A stretch of DNA of 64,000 bases from Hyphomonas adhaerens MHS-3 (GTDB lineage Bacteria > Pseudomonadota > Alphaproteobacteria > Caulobacterales > Hyphomonadaceae). The position numbers were made by a program, and so were the translations under genes. Shown here piece by piece: positions 1 through 8,520 of this stretch. The notes under the pieces are model-generated. The model worked only from the letters and a program-made list of their open reading frames with translations. It did not search any database and was not told the origin of the DNA. The number at the start of each line of letters is the position of its first letter. Positions within the stretch are counted from its first letter, which is position 1. The stretch lies in NCBI RefSeq assembly GCF_000685235.1, contig NZ_ARYH01000001.1, positions 372,001 through 436,000 of the forward strand, given 5' to 3'.

Positions 1-707
1 TCGTCGCGGCCGATGCCTTTCGCCGCGGCGAACTCGTCCAGCGCGGACAGTTTCGCTTCGCGGCCCAGGATCGGGCGGCCGACCTCCCCTGTCAGGGCCT
101 TGCCGTCATCGACCAGCGTGTTGCCGCGATGCGTGTGAAAGCCTGCCGCCGCCGCGACGCGGGAGGTGAAATAGGTGAAGCCGCCCGACACCAATACAGT
201 TTCTGCCCCGTCCGCTTTCATCGTCTCGACCAGCGTTTTCGCGCCGGGGTTCAGCGTGATCCGCTCCGAATAGGCCTGTTCCAGGGCGTCGAGGCCGAGG
301 CCTTTCAGCATGGCGACACGGGTTGTCAGGGCGCCTTCAAAGTCCAGCTCGCCGCGCATGGCGCGCTCGGTGATGGCCGACACTTCCGCCTTCAAGCCGG
401 CAAAATCTGCCAGTTCATCAAGGCATTCCTGTCCGATGATCGTGGAATCCATGTCGGAGATCAGCAGGCGTTTGCGGCCGCTTGCGGCCGGCAGCACGGC
501 GGTATCGACCGGGTGGCCCCGCTCCGCCAGCCGGGCCCGCATGCGGGCGGCCTGGTCCTGATCGCCCGGCAGCTGCCATTCCAGCGCGACCAGCCCGTCC
601 ACGCTGCCCAGCGCGCGCGACGGGGCCACGCGGCCAAGCTCAGCCGAAACTTCCGCTTCCAGCTTCGCCGCATCCATGGCGGCGACGGCGACGATCCTGA
701 GGCTCAT
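1..707 (-). CDS. serB: Phosphoserine phosphatase SerB (C-terminal end cut off by window edge)
   Basis: SerB is the last step of serine biosynthesis, converting phosphoserine to serine in the cytoplasm. The HAD-family motif I DMDST is at about residues 85-89, with Asp85 as nucleophile and Asp87 as acid/base. A VSGGFTYF segment matches the motif II region that binds phosphate. The first 80 residues have the ACT-like N-terminal extension typical of the long SerB form. About 235 codons are visible, and the usual length of 290-300 residues means roughly 60 residues lie beyond position 1. The start at 707 gives MSLRIVAV and leaves a 71-bp divergent gap to miaA, so the two genes probably share a bidirectional promoter region. 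Confidence 0.93.
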   Translation of the reverse strand, partial: MSLRIVAVAAMDAAKLEAEVSAELGRVAPSRALGSVDGLVALEWQLPGDQDQAARMRARLAERGHPVDTAVLPAASGRKRLLISDMDSTIIGQECLDELADFAGLKAEVSAITERAMRGELDFEGALTTRVAMLKGLGLDALEQAYSERITLNPGAKTLVETMKADGAETVLVSGGFTYFTSRVAAAAGFHTHRGNTLVDDGKALTGEVGRPILGREAKLSALDEFAAAKGIGRD

Positions 708-778
708 GTCAGTCTTCCCGGGTTTTCCCGCGTCTTCATGGGTTTCCTACTGGATGACAACCCCTTACCTCTATTGGA

Positions 779-1729
779 ATGCATCCGGCTATCCTGATCC
801 ATGGCCCCACGGCCAGCGGCAAGACCGCCCTCGCCATCGAAGTCGCCCGGCGGCTCGACGGAGAGGTGATCAATGCCGATTCCATGCAGGTTTACAGAGA
901 CCTGAAAGTCATCTCGGCCCGCCCGGACGAGGACGAAATGCGCGGCGTGCCGCATCACCTGTTCGGACACGTCAACGCGGCCGAGCGCTATTCCACCGGC
1001 CAGTGGCTGGAAGAGGCGCGGGCCAAGATCCGCGTGCTCCAGAAGAAGAACAAGCGCGCCGTCATTGTTGGCGGCACGGGGCTTTACCTTCTGGCGCTGA
1101 CGCAGGGCCTGTCGGCCATTCCGCCCGTCCCCGAGGATGTCCGCGCCCAAGTCCGTGACATCGCCGAAGCCGAGGGCGCCGACGGCCTGCGCGCGCGCCT
1201 GGCCCCACACGATCCGGAAACCGCCGAACGGCTGGGCTCGGGCGACAAGCAGCGCCTGGCCCGGGCCTATGAAATCTGGCTCGCCACCGGGCGGCCGATC
1301 ACCGACTTCCACAATGAGCGCCAGCCCCCGGTCCTGCTGGACCGGGAATGGATGGGATTTGCCCTCACCCCGCCGCGCGCCAAGCTCTATTCCAAGATCG
1401 ACCGGCGCTTCGAAGGCATGCTGATGCAGGGTGCCATGGCCGAGGCCCGCGCGCTGATCGAACGGGGGCTCGACCCCGAACTGCCGGCCATGAAGGCCCA
1501 TGGCATGCCGTGGCTGGCCGCGTTTGCCCGCGGCGAGATCAGCGCCGAATTCGCCGCCGAGAACGCCAAGCGCGACACGCGGCGCTATGCAAAGAGGCAA
1601 TTCACGTGGATTGGCAGGCAATTCCCGTTCTGGCCCAGAATCCCCGGCACGGAGCTGAACGACCGCATGCGGGTGATTCTTGCCCTCTATAGGGAGATTG
1701 ACAGGGAGATGGAGGCAGATTATTCCTAG
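779..1729 (+). CDS. miaA: tRNA dimethylallyltransferase MiaA
   Basis: MiaA transfers the dimethylallyl group to N6 of A37 in tRNAs that read UNN codons. The P-loop GPTASGKT lies at residues 9-16. It is followed by the family signature NADSMQVYRDL, which carries the catalytic and substrate-binding Asp/Ser. GGTGLYL occurs near residue 100 and KRDTRRYAKRQFTW near the C-terminus, both characteristic of the IPP transferase family. The length of 316 residues is normal. The ATG at 779 directly precedes the nucleotide-binding strand. The 3' end of the gene contains the likely promoter of the downstream ilv locus. Confidence 0.96.
   Translation: MHPAILIHGPTASGKTALAIEVARRLDGEVINADSMQVYRDLKVISARPDEDEMRGVPHHLFGHVNAAERYSTGQWLEEARAKIRVLQKKNKRAVIVGGTGLYLLALTQGLSAIPPVPEDVRAQVRDIAEAEGADGLRARLAPHDPETAERLGSGDKQRLARAYEIWLATGRPITDFHNERQPPVLLDREWMGFALTPPRAKLYSKIDRRFEGMLMQGAMAEARALIERGLDPELPAMKAHGMPWLAAFARGEISAEFAAENAKRDTRRYAKRQFTWIGRQFPFWPRIPGTELNDRMRVILALYREIDREMEADYS
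1698..1726 (+). promoter_or_regulatory. Sigma70-type promoter for the ilv leader, inside the miaA 3' end
   Basis: A perfect -35 hexamer TTGACA (1698-1703) is followed after exactly 17 bases by TATTCC (1721-1726), a weaker -10. The predicted transcription start near 1733 would place the ribosome-binding GGAGGA (1741-1746) of the leader peptide only a few bases from the RNA 5' end. The position, just ahead of an attenuator-like leader, supports the call. No experimental start is known from the sequence. Confidence 0.6.
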
Positions 1730-1753
1730 CCCCCGACGTTGGAGGAAACGCAC

Positions 1754-1792
1754 GTGCGCATGTCAGAGGTACTCGTAATTAGGCACCCGTAG
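1754..1792 (+). CDS. ilv leader peptide (VRMSEVLVIRHP), transcription attenuation
   Basis: This is a 12-codon reading frame starting at GTG 1754 and stopping at TAG 1790-1792, with GGAGGA at 1741-1746 giving good Shine-Dalgarno spacing to the GTG. The peptide contains consecutive Val-Leu-Val-Ile codons (GTA CTC GTA ATT, 1769-1780), which are exactly the regulatory amino acids for an acetolactate synthase operon. Its last codons and stop lie inside the 5' arm of a hairpin, and a terminator follows. Known ilv/leu attenuators use ribosome stalling on such codons to prevent terminator folding, and the same logic is inferred here. An internal ATG at 1760 is a less well-spaced alternative start. 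Confidence 0.8.
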   Translation: MRMSEVLVIRHP

Positions 1793-1821
1793 CCGCCGTT
1801 CATCAGAACCGGTTGCGGGTG
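1784..1821 (+). promoter_or_regulatory. Pause/anti-antiterminator hairpin of the ilv attenuator
   Basis: CACCCGTAGCCG (1784-1795) can pair along all 12 bases, including two G-U pairs, with CGGTTGCGGGTG (1810-1821), leaving a 14-base loop. The 5' arm covers the last two sense codons and the stop of the leader peptide, so a ribosome that finishes translating the leader would sit on it. I could not draw a convincing alternative antiterminator by eye, and RNA folding would be needed to find one. Confidence 0.6.
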
Positions 1822-1828
1822 TGCGCAC

Positions 1829-1862
1829 AAAAGGGTCTCCGAAGGGGGCCCTTTTTCTTTTC
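1829..1862 (+). terminator. Rho-independent terminator of the ilv attenuator
   Basis: AAAAGGGTCTCC (1829-1840) pairs with GGGGGCCCTTTT (1844-1855) around a GAA triloop, and a T-rich tail follows to 1862. It sits between the leader peptide and ilvB (start 1919), the usual place for an attenuator terminator. It could also end transcripts reading through from miaA. Confidence 0.85.
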
Positions 1863-1918
1863 AGAAAACATTCCGGACAATCACCCTCCTTTCTAACCCC
1901 AGACGCCAGAGCAAAGTC

Positions 1919-3691
1919 ATGACCGTCAAAACCAAGCAGAAGACCGAAACCCGCCTGATGACCGGCGCCGAGATCGTAATCACGGCCCTACGGGAACAGG
2001 GCGTAGAGGTCATGTTTGGGTATCCGGGCGGCGCCGTCCTGCCGATCTATGACGCGCTGTTCGCAGCCGACGACATCCGCCACATCCTGGTGCGCCATGA
2101 ACAGGGCGCCGGCCACGCCGCCGAAGGCTATGCTCGCTCCACGGGCAAATGCGGTGTCGCGCTCGTCACCTCCGGCCCCGGCGCGACCAACATGGTCACC
2201 CCGATCACGGATGCGATGATGGATTCGGTCCCGCTGGTCGTCATCTCCGGCCAGGTGCCGACGCACCTGATCGGCACCGATGCGTTCCAGGAGGCCGACA
2301 CAACGGGCATCACGCGCAGCTGCGCCAAGCACAATTACCTCGTCACCGACGTCGACCAGCTGGCCCGCACGATCCATGAGGCGTTCCATATCGCGACCTC
2401 CGGCCGTCCCGGGCCTGTCGTCATCGACATTCCGAAGGACGTGCAGTTCGCGACCGGCACCTATTCCGGCAAGGAAGGCGTCCACAAGCCGACCTACTCC
2501 CCCAGGACCGAGCCGATTCCGGAGGCCATCGAGGCCGTTGCCGAACTGATCTCCATGGCTCGCCGGCCTGTTTTCTACACAGGCGGCGGCGTGATCAATT
2601 CCGGGCCGAAAGCCTGCGAAGCCCTGCGCAAGCTGCAGGCCGAGACGGGCATTCCGGTCACCTCCACGCTGATGGGCCTCGGGGCCTTCCCGGCCTCCCA
2701 CAAGGACTGGCTGGGCATGGTGGGCATGCATGGCAGCTACGAATCCAACCATGCGATGCATGACTGCGACCTGATGATCTGCGTCGGCGCCCGGTTCGAC
2801 GACCGTGTGACCGGCCGGATCGACGCCTTCTCGCCGAATTCCAAGAAGGTCCACATCGACATCGACCCCTCCTCGATCAACAAGATCGTCCGGGTCGACG
2901 TGCCGATCGTGGCCGATTGCGGCGCGGCGCTCGAAGCGCTGCTCACGGCGGTGAAACACCGCAAGGGCAAACGGCCCGACCTCAAGCCCTGGAAGGCCGA
3001 GATCGACGCCTGGCGCGCCCGTGACTGCTTTGCCTATGAGCCGTCGGACAAGATCATCAAGCCGCAATACGCGATCGAGCGCCTCTATGCCCTCACCCGC
3101 GAGCGCGAGACCTTCATCACGACCGAGGTTGGCCAGCACCAGATGTGGGCCGCCCAGTTCTTCCATTTCGACGAGCCGAACCACTGGATGACCTCCGGCG
3201 GCCTCGGCACGATGGGCTATGGCCTGCCCGCCGCCGTCGGCGTGCAGTGCGCCCATCCGGACGCGCTGGTCATCGACATTGCGGGCGAAGCCTCGATCCA
3301 GATGATGATGCAGGAATTGTCCACAGCGGTGCAGTTCTGCCTGCCGGTGAAGGTGTTCATCCTCAACAATGAATGGATGGGCATGGTGCGCCAGTGGCAG
3401 GAATTGCTGCACGGGGAGCGCTATTCGCACTCCTATTCGGAAAGCCTGCCGGACTTCGTGAAACTGGCCGAAGCCATGGGCGCCCACGGCATCCGGTGCG
3501 AGGATCCGGCCCAGCTGGACGACAAGATCCTTGAAATGATCGAGCATCCGGGCCCGGTCCTGTTCGACTGCATGATCGAAAAGGACGGCAACTGCCTGCC
3601 CATGATCCCGTCGGGCTCTGCACATAACGAGATGATCCTCGGGCAGATAACTGGTAACGAGATCAGTGAGACCGGGCGCAAGCTGGTCTGA
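1919..3691 (+). CDS. ilvB: Acetolactate synthase large (catalytic) subunit
   Basis: This ThDP-dependent enzyme condenses pyruvate with pyruvate or 2-oxobutyrate, the first common step of Val/Leu/Ile synthesis. The N-terminal ThDP domain carries the catalytic Glu61 in RHEQGAGHAAEGYAR. The middle domain binds FAD and the C-terminal domain (about 400-560) binds the pyrophosphate. The metal-binding motif reads GEAS at residues 456-459, with Glu where most families have Asp (GDG/GDA). The downstream NNEWMGMVRQWQELLHG matches the biosynthetic enzyme rather than the catabolic AlsS. At 590 residues it is full length. It is followed, after one inserted gene, by the regulatory subunit ilvH. The preceding leader suggests attenuation by branched-chain amino acids. 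Confidence 0.96.
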   Translation: MTVKTKQKTETRLMTGAEIVITALREQGVEVMFGYPGGAVLPIYDALFAADDIRHILVRHEQGAGHAAEGYARSTGKCGVALVTSGPGATNMVTPITDAMMDSVPLVVISGQVPTHLIGTDAFQEADTTGITRSCAKHNYLVTDVDQLARTIHEAFHIATSGRPGPVVIDIPKDVQFATGTYSGKEGVHKPTYSPRTEPIPEAIEAVAELISMARRPVFYTGGGVINSGPKACEALRKLQAETGIPVTSTLMGLGAFPASHKDWLGMVGMHGSYESNHAMHDCDLMICVGARFDDRVTGRIDAFSPNSKKVHIDIDPSSINKIVRVDVPIVADCGAALEALLTAVKHRKGKRPDLKPWKAEIDAWRARDCFAYEPSDKIIKPQYAIERLYALTRERETFITTEVGQHQMWAAQFFHFDEPNHWMTSGGLGTMGYGLPAAVGVQCAHPDALVIDIAGEASIQMMMQELSTAVQFCLPVKVFILNNEWMGMVRQWQELLHGERYSHSYSESLPDFVKLAEAMGAHGIRCEDPAQLDDKILEMIEHPGPVLFDCMIEKDGNCLPMIPSGSAHNEMILGQITGNEISETGRKLV

Positions 3692-3733
3692 CTTCTGACA
3701 GACCGGGAACCGGCACCGCTGCAGGGGATTGTG

Positions 3734-4432
3734 ATGGCCACAGACAACATCTGGCAGATGCTGACCGACAATGTCGGGACCGTCGTCACGGTGGTGTCGG
3801 CCATTGCCGCCGTGATCGGTGCCCTCGCCAGCCGTGCCGAGACCCGCAAGCAGCGCCAGCTGCGCACCGAGCAGCTTCGCCAGACGATCGACAGTTCCAG
3901 CCTCGACTGGGGCAATGCCGCCATCGACACGCTGGCCCGGGCCGCCATGCTGGCGCGCACCCGTCATTTTCATGGCAATGAAGGCTCCTTCCAGACGGCC
4001 AAGGCCGCAACGCTGGTCAACCTGACCGGCCTGATCGACCGGGGACGCATGTTCTTTCCCAATCTGGATGAGCATAAAAAGGGGACGGAAAAGGACGGCG
4101 CCTATCGTGGCTCGCGTCCGCCCATCCTCGACGCGATGGTCTGGGTTCATTGCGAAACGGCGGCCCTCACCCGGGAGGGCGGACCGACGGGCGACAACAG
4201 CGGCGCCTTTATCGACGACTGCCGCCGGCTCGTTGTTTCGGAACTGCAGGCCCACCTCGACCCCCGCCGGCTGAACCAGGTCGTCGGACGCTACGATGGA
4301 CAGACCCGCACCCACCAGCAGCAGGCCATCGAACGCGCTGACTCCCTCAGGCAGCAACTCTTGACTCGGCGCCCCGGGGTCGCCATCGACAACCCAACCC
4401 GCCAACCAGAACAGCCGGAGACTGTACAATGA
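3734..4432 (+). CDS. Unknown membrane-anchored protein inside the ilv operon
   Basis: I do not recognise this 232-residue protein. One hydrophobic segment at about residues 12-30 (VGTVVTVVSAIAAVIGALAS) is followed by a basic stretch, suggesting a single N-terminal anchor with a cytoplasmic helical domain. Similar short anchored proteins with an acidic, helix-rich body occur in proteobacteria without assigned function. The start is the ATG at 3734, spaced 7 bases from AGGGG, rather than the GTG at 3731. Its stop overlaps the ilvH start as ATGA (4429-4432), so it is translationally coupled to ilvH. It lies in the same transcription unit as ilvB, which makes an operon role possible, but no function can be read from the sequence. 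Confidence 0.8.
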   Translation: MATDNIWQMLTDNVGTVVTVVSAIAAVIGALASRAETRKQRQLRTEQLRQTIDSSSLDWGNAAIDTLARAAMLARTRHFHGNEGSFQTAKAATLVNLTGLIDRGRMFFPNLDEHKKGTEKDGAYRGSRPPILDAMVWVHCETAALTREGGPTGDNSGAFIDDCRRLVVSELQAHLDPRRLNQVVGRYDGQTRTHQQQAIERADSLRQQLLTRRPGVAIDNPTRQPEQPETVQ

Positions 4433-4998
4433 GCGACGGATCCGGAACGCCCACACCGAACGGGCCAAAGTCCGCCTATTTCCTCAATCATGAGGATGAA
4501 GCCGTCGAACGCCGCACGCTGGCCGTGCTGGTCGACAATGAACCGGGCGTTCTCGCCCGGGTCGTCGGCCTGTTCTCCGGCCGCGGCTACAATATCGACA
4601 GCCTGACCGTGGCAGAGGTCGACGCGTCCAGCCACAAGTCCCGGATCACCATCGTGACCCAGGGCACCCCGCACATCCTGGAGCAGATCGAAGCGCAGCT
4701 GATGCGTCTCGTCCCGGTCGGCGAAGTCGTGGACATCACCAAGTCGAAGCGCGGCATCGAACGCGAACTGGCGCTCCTGAAAGTGGCCGGCACCGGCGAA
4801 AAACGGGTCGAAGCCCTCCGGATTGCGCAGATTTTCCGGGCAAACGTGATCGACACGACAAATGAGAGCTTCATTTTCGAGATCACCGGCGCCTCCGACA
4901 AGATCAGTCAGTTCGTGGACCTGATGACGCCGCTGGGCCTCGTCGAGGTGAGCCGGACAGGCGTGCTCTCCATAAAGCGTGGTAAGGAGAAGGGATGA
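4429..4998 (+). CDS. ilvH: Acetolactate synthase small (regulatory) subunit
   Basis: This is the regulatory subunit that binds valine through an N-terminal ACT domain and activates the IlvB catalytic subunit. The ACT signature LAVLVDNEPGVLARVVGLFSG appears at about residues 25-45, followed by the RGYNIDSLTVAE element. The C-terminal half carries the ALS_ss_C region (LLKVAGTGEKRVEALRIAQIFRANVID). At 189 residues it is somewhat longer than E. coli IlvH because of an N-terminal extension of about 20 residues. The start overlaps the upstream stop by four bases and its own stop overlaps the next gene's start the same way. Confidence 0.95.
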   Translation: MSDGSGTPTPNGPKSAYFLNHEDEAVERRTLAVLVDNEPGVLARVVGLFSGRGYNIDSLTVAEVDASSHKSRITIVTQGTPHILEQIEAQLMRLVPVGEVVDITKSKRGIERELALLKVAGTGEKRVEALRIAQIFRANVIDTTNESFIFEITGASDKISQFVDLMTPLGLVEVSRTGVLSIKRGKEKG

Positions 4999-5663
4999 GA
5001 CGTCTCTTCCCCCTCCCCCTGATATCGGCCCTTCTGGCCACCTGTTTCGCCGCGCCCGCGTTCGCCGAAATACCGATGCCGGAAAGCTGTGAGCCGCGCA
5101 TTGCCGGCGTCGCCCTGGCCACGGCCAGCGATGCGGGCGAGGCGCAGCTGGCCTGCGATGTCGACCGCGCCGCCATCTATGAAGGCCGGGCGAACACGAT
5201 TTTCGGATCGGCGATCAATCCGCTCGTCAGCGTGGTCGACCTCGCGGTGTCACCCAGCGGCGCTGTCTATGTCTACGCCGTCAGCGACGTTCAGGGCGCG
5301 ATGATCCTCGATGCCCGCTCTGTCCCGGCAGACATGGACCAGCCCGGCAGTGTGCCGGTCTGCCACCTGCACACGCTGATGCCGGACGAGGCCGCAGCAG
5401 AGGTCTCCCTCGGCCTCCTCAAGGCGGCCTCCCCGGACCTGCCCGGCTATGCCGAGCGAATGGAAGTTGTCGTCAATCCGGACGGATCGCACCGGTCGGT
5501 CCTGATGCTCGATTCCCATGACGTGGTCAGCCGCGTGCAGACCGCCAGCGGTGAACGCGACTTCTCCCGCCATATCCGACAGACGGACGATGTGGCGAAA
5601 CTCAACGAATTGATCATTGGCGTCGCCAATGTCAGCAGCGGCTGGGACTGCAAAGCCCCCTGA
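4995..5663 (+). CDS. Unknown secreted protein between ilvH and ilvC
   Basis: An N-terminal signal peptide is clear: MRR, then a hydrophobic core, then AFA-E near residue 25. The mature part of about 197 residues has four or more cysteines spaced as in disulfide-bonded periplasmic proteins, including a terminal WDCKAP. No family could be recognised. The ATG overlaps the ilvH stop (ATGA, 4995-4998), so its translation is coupled to an amino acid biosynthesis gene although the product is exported. The gap to ilvC is 50 bp, so it is likely co-transcribed with it. Confidence 0.8.
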   Translation: MRRLFPLPLISALLATCFAAPAFAEIPMPESCEPRIAGVALATASDAGEAQLACDVDRAAIYEGRANTIFGSAINPLVSVVDLAVSPSGAVYVYAVSDVQGAMILDARSVPADMDQPGSVPVCHLHTLMPDEAAAEVSLGLLKAASPDLPGYAERMEVVVNPDGSHRSVLMLDSHDVVSRVQTASGERDFSRHIRQTDDVAKLNELIIGVANVSSGWDCKAP

Positions 5664-5671
5664 CCGCCTAA

Positions 5672-6733
<1,062 letters not shown>

Positions 6734-6741
6734 CGCTCTCG

Positions 6742-6774
6742 CGCCTCCGCTCGAACGCTGTTAGAGCGGAGGCG
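6742..6774 (+). terminator. Perfect 11-bp hairpin after ilvC, overlapping the next start codon
   Basis: CGCCTCCGCTC (6742-6752) pairs perfectly with GAGCGGAGGCG (6764-6774) around an 11-base loop. There is no T-run, so it is not a classical intrinsic terminator. The 3' arm contains GGAGG and ends on the first base of the GTG used by the next gene, so it could instead hide that gene's translation start or protect the ilvC 3' end. Confidence 0.5.
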
Positions 6775-7652
6775 TGACCTCGACTGGCCCCTTTCTCGTC
6801 GCCGGAGCGAACCGTCCCCTGGGGGCGCTGATCGCTCTGGACCTTGCCGCCCGCGGGCGGAAGGTCGTTGCGACGCGGCGCCATCCCAATCCGGAACTCG
6901 ACGCGCATCTGCGCGACGCCGGGATTGAGATCGCCCCCCTCGACCTGACAGACCTTCCCGCCGTCCGTGCCCTCGCGCCCGAGGTTTCGGGTGTGGTGCT
7001 GACGCCGATCCTGTCGATTTCCGGCCCGGCAGCGCATGTCTTCTCTGAAGGCGGCGTGTCGCGCGGCGTGGTCTTCTCGTCGAACAATGTCGCCATTGTC
7101 GGAGCCGACCCGGTCTATGACCGGCTGCGCGCGGCGGAAAAAGACGTGCTGGACAGCGCGCCCGGCTGGGCGATCCTGCGTCCGACCATGATCTATGGCT
7201 ATCCGGGTGACGGGAACCTGTCGAAGCTGTTGCGGTTGCTCGCAAAACTGCCCGTGTTTCCGCGCCTTGGGTCTGGCCGGGCCAGCCAGCAACCGATCCA
7301 TGTCGAGGATCTGGCGCGGCTGGCAGCCGCCCTCGTCTCGAACGACTGGGATGCAACCGGCATCCTCGCCGTGGGCGGCCCGCAAACGCTTTCGCACCGG
7401 GACCTGATCGCCACGGCCCGGCGCGCTTCAGGGCACAACAGCATCGACATTCCCATCCCGCTCGGCCCGGTGCGGGCGCTTGTTTCGCTGGTGTCCGCGC
7501 TCGGCCTGAAACTGCCGCTGAGCCCGGCGCAGCTTGCCCGCGTAAACCTCGACAAGGCCGCCATCGACCCGGCCGAGATTCCCGCCCACCTGCGGCCCCG
7601 GATCACACCGGAAGATGGCCTCACCCGCCTCGCCCGCTTGCTCGAACTCTAG
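6774..7652 (+). CDS. NmrA-like NAD(P)-binding reductase/epimerase
   Basis: A 292-residue atypical short-chain dehydrogenase. A Rossmann-type glycine motif VAGANRPLG lies at residues 9-17, an ILRPTMIYGYPGDGN segment matches the NmrA/epimerase substrate region, and IHVEDLARLAAALV matches the later conserved helix. The canonical SDR active-site Tyr-x3-Lys is not evident, as in regulatory or ubiquinone-associated NmrA relatives. The substrate is unknown. The GTG start at 6774 has GGAGG only one base away, too close for a normal Shine-Dalgarno, so initiation may be inefficient. The 3' end overlaps the convergent lysozyme gene by four bases. Confidence 0.75.
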   Translation: MTSTGPFLVAGANRPLGALIALDLAARGRKVVATRRHPNPELDAHLRDAGIEIAPLDLTDLPAVRALAPEVSGVVLTPILSISGPAAHVFSEGGVSRGVVFSSNNVAIVGADPVYDRLRAAEKDVLDSAPGWAILRPTMIYGYPGDGNLSKLLRLLAKLPVFPRLGSGRASQQPIHVEDLARLAAALVSNDWDATGILAVGGPQTLSHRDLIATARRASGHNSIDIPIPLGPVRALVSLVSALGLKLPLSPAQLARVNLDKAAIDPAEIPAHLRPRITPEDGLTRLARLLEL

Positions 7653-8320
7653 CGTTCGTCCGGAATGCGATTGAGGTCTACGAACCCGTCGACGCCCGGC
7701 ACCCGGCCCTTCATCGAATATTGCCAGATCAGCACGCCTCCCTCCGGCGGGCCGGACAGGCGGCGCATCCAGACCGGATTGCGGGGGAAGCGGTCCGCCA
7801 GCCAGTCGCGATGGAATTCCGGCGTCGTGTAGAGCACGGGCGGGGCGCCGTATTCCGCCTCCAGTGCAGTCAGGAAATCGTCTATCTCCGCCAATACCGC
7901 CGCCTTCGGGCCGTCGGGCGTGCAATTGTGGGCATATTCGAGATCCACCGCCGGAGGCAGCGTGCCATCGCGCACCTCGACCGACTGGATGAAATTCTCG
8001 GCCTGCGCCGCTCCGTTCTTGCAAAGCAGGTAAAAATGATAGGCGCCGACATGCCAGCCGCGCTGGCTCGCCTCGCGCCAGTTCTCCTGGAAACGGGTGT
8101 CCTTCCAGTCCCGGCCTTCGGTGGCCTTCAGGTAAACGAAGTCGATCGGGGCACTGCCGAGCGCCTCCCAGTTTACCCGGCCATTGTGGTGGGAAAGGTC
8201 GATGCCTTCATTGCCGGGCGCGAAAGCGCCCGCTGGCGCGGAATCTGCCGCCGTCCCGGCGGGCTGCGAACAGGCCGTCAGCACCAGAAAAAGAGATCCA
8301 ATCAGGCAGGTTATGCGCAT
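7649..8320 (-). CDS. GH25 family muramidase, lipoprotein
   Basis: A glycoside hydrolase 25 lysozyme that cuts the MurNAc-GlcNAc bond of peptidoglycan. GIDLSHHNG carries the first conserved Asp. FVYLKATEG, GAYHFY and the acidic DLEY (catalytic Asp/Glu) follow in family order, and the C-terminus has IWQYS and VDLNR. The start at 8320 gives MRITCLIGSLFLVLTAC, a signal sequence with lipobox LTAC. The enzyme is therefore a lipid-anchored envelope protein facing the periplasm. Upstream in-frame codons to 8383 would spoil the signal sequence. At 223 residues it is normal for a single-domain GH25. Confidence 0.9.
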   Translation of the reverse strand: MRITCLIGSLFLVLTACSQPAGTAADSAPAGAFAPGNEGIDLSHHNGRVNWEALGSAPIDFVYLKATEGRDWKDTRFQENWREASQRGWHVGAYHFYLLCKNGAAQAENFIQSVEVRDGTLPPAVDLEYAHNCTPDGPKAAVLAEIDDFLTALEAEYGAPPVLYTTPEFHRDWLADRFPRNPVWMRRLSGPPEGGVLIWQYSMKGRVPGVDGFVDLNRIPDER

Positions 8321-8433
8321 GTGCCGATCCAAATCCCCCGCCACGGCAGCCCTGTGGCCTGCCCCGGGTCTAATCGGGGTCAAGTCCGGGCCATATCACG
8401 GCAATTGCCCCATCCTGACCTTCACGGACACCA

Positions 8434-8449
8434 GATTCCTTATGGAATC
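8434..8449. repeat. Inverted repeat GATTCC-N4-GGAATC in a divergent promoter region
   Basis: The perfect 6-bp arms at 8434-8439 and 8444-8449 lie in the 200-bp gap between the lysozyme gene (minus) and the bactofilin gene (plus). It could be an operator for either gene. Nothing else in the gap stands out. Confidence 0.35.
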
Positions 8450-8520
8450 AACAGAGTCCACGCCTTGGGCACAATCCCTGCATAGCCGCGTCCAGATGCA
8501 AGATAAGGGCTCTGACGTCT

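Noticed and set aside
1988-4468. An 826-codon open frame on the minus strand across ilvB and the neighbouring gene
   Set aside because: It is antisense to a clearly conserved enzyme, has no Shine-Dalgarno or family motifs, and is a by-product of high GC at the third codon position.
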